In this document: in pieces, positions 6,706 to 7,242 of the stretch
Numbering within the stretch: position 1 is the stretch's first letter
Layout: every line of letters starts with the position of its first letter
Source: an uncultured Lachnospiraceae bacterium
GTDB taxonomy: Bacteria > Bacillota > Clostridia > Lachnospirales > Lachnospiraceae
Reading direction: 5' to 3'
Assembly (NCBI GenBank): GCA_947178465.1
Contig: CAMWYL010000163.1
Location: 1-7,242, forward strand
DNA length: 7,242 bases
Position numbers and translations under genes: made by a program
The notes under the pieces: model-generated
What the model was told of the DNA's origin: nothing
Databases searched by the model: none
Seen by the model: only the letters and a program-made list of their open reading frames with translations

Positions 6706-7147
6706 ACTCATCGTCGTCCGCATCCAACAGCTTGTCAAATATCGCTTCCTCAATCACCCGTATGCATTCCTCCGGTCTTTTCATAATGTCCTTACCCCAA
6801 AAGCGTATCACTGTCCAGCCGAGATACTCAAGCTGTTGATTGACCTCCTCGTCCCGCTGTTGGTTTTTCAAGATTTTATTTATCCAAAATTCCGCGTTTT
6901 TCCCCCGTTCCAGCTGCGGCTTGAGCACCTCCCAGTCCTTTCCATGAAAAAATTCGCTGTCACAGAAAACGGCTATCTTGTATTTTGACAGAACGATATC
7001 GGGCTTTCCCGGCAGCCGCTTGTCATTTTTGCGATAATAATAGCCCTTACTCCGCAAGGCCTTGCGGAGCACCATCTCAATACCCGTGTCCTTGTTTTTA
7101 ATATTCTTCATGTTCCTGTGGCGTTGTTCCTTCGTCAGCCGGTCCAT
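6704..7147 (-). CDS. vsr: Very short patch repair (Vsr) mismatch endonuclease
   Basis: A 147-residue endonuclease of the Vsr family, which nicks beside the T of T:G mismatches arising when 5-methylcytosine deaminates, so that repair restores C:G. The family opening 'RHRNMKNIKNKDTGIE' (9-24) is clear and is followed by 'LPGKPDIVL' (45-53), with Asp50 matching the metal-binding aspartate (Asp51) of E. coli Vsr. The next block is 'VFCDSEFFHGKDW' (60-72), where E. coli has 'FTHGCFWHHH'. His68 is kept, the upstream catalytic His is Asp63, and the zinc-ligand Cys/His residues appear absent. 'EFWINKILKNQQRD' (86-99) and 'LGWTVIRFW' (109-117) are also typical. Such variants are common in Firmicutes as far as I recall. 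The start ATG 7147 has GAGGTG at 7153-7158. It is the first gene of the V-M-R block and should repair damage caused by the neighbouring methyltransferase. Confidence 0.92.
   Translation of the reverse strand: MDRLTKEQRHRNMKNIKNKDTGIEMVLRKALRSKGYYYRKNDKRLPGKPDIVLSKYKIAVFCDSEFFHGKDWEVLKPQLERGKNAEFWINKILKNQQRDEEVNQQLEYLGWTVIRFWGKDIMKRPEECIRVIEEAIFDKLLDADDDE
7050..7069. repeat. Perfect 20-base palindrome inside vsr
   Basis: The bases CTCCGCAAGGCCTTGCGGAG read identically on both strands, ten bases per arm with no spacer. The palindrome lies about 80-100 bases into vsr and encodes part of 'KALRSKG'. It could be a dimeric-protein binding site or simply a coincidence of codons. With no loop, it is a poor RNA terminator. 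Confidence 0.6.
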
Positions 7148-7163
7148 CCAATCACCTCAGTCT

Positions 7164-7242
7164 TCAAATTGCCTGACCCGATTTGTGTTTCTTATACTCC
7201 TGCTTCCGCTCGTACATCATCACATCCGCCCGCTTCATCGTG
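7164..7242 (-). CDS. C-terminal end of a probable GGDEF-domain protein (5' part outside window)
   Basis: An open frame enters from the right edge and stops with TGA at 7166-7164, giving 25 complete codons. The peptide 'KRADVMMYERKQEYKKHK' resembles the last helix of GGDEF diguanylate cyclase domains, which usually reads like 'ADxAMYxxKxxxK'. If so, the full protein would make cyclic di-GMP from GTP, or be a degenerate relative. The GGDEF loop itself lies outside the window, so activity cannot be judged. Only 16 bases separate its stop from vsr, so the restriction-modification block may be transcribed from a promoter upstream of this gene. Confidence 0.68.
   Translation of the reverse strand, partial: TMKRADVMMYERKQEYKKHKSGQAI

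Overview
The window looks like a piece of a Gram-positive, Clostridia-type chromosome, possibly Lachnospiraceae. The evidence is strong AGGAGG-type ribosome binding sites, a near-consensus sigma-A promoter and protein sequences of Firmicutes character. The placement is an inference from style, not from a marker gene. Every gene I can support lies on the minus strand, so the biological order runs from high to low coordinates.

Right end (7242-7164): the last 25 codons of a protein whose tail looks like the C-terminal helix of a GGDEF diguanylate-cyclase domain. Only 16 bases separate it from the next gene.

Restriction-modification block (7147-4898): three tightly packed genes in the order V-M-R. 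They are a Vsr-type very-short-patch mismatch endonuclease, a complete Dcm-like DNA cytosine-5 methyltransferase, and a 265-residue protein that overlaps the methyltransferase gene and starts with TTG. The third protein sits where the cognate restriction endonuclease is expected, but I cannot assign it to a known family. It shows only a degenerate PD-(D/E)XK-like pattern. The methyltransferase would mark host DNA, the endonuclease would cut unmarked DNA, and Vsr would repair the T:G mismatches left by deaminated 5-methylcytosine. I see no promoter of the block's own, but a perfect 20-base palindrome lies near the start of vsr.

Intergenic gap (4897-4750): a strong promoter (TTGTCA, 17 bases, TATAAT) fires into the next operon. 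I see no clear terminator.

ABC-transporter operon (4749 to beyond base 1): an exported, two-TM 650-residue auxiliary protein, a GldA/CcmA-type ABC ATPase, a six-TM ABC-2 permease, and a three-TM protein with an external coiled coil and a Gly/Asn/Gln/Asp/Ser-rich decapeptide-repeat tail, cut off by the left edge. Spacings are short: a few bases, a 4-base GTGA overlap, then 24 bases. This implies one transcript and one envelope-located machine. Its substrate cannot be read from the sequence.

There is no rRNA, tRNA, CRISPR array, insertion sequence or gene-free stretch longer than 300 bases.
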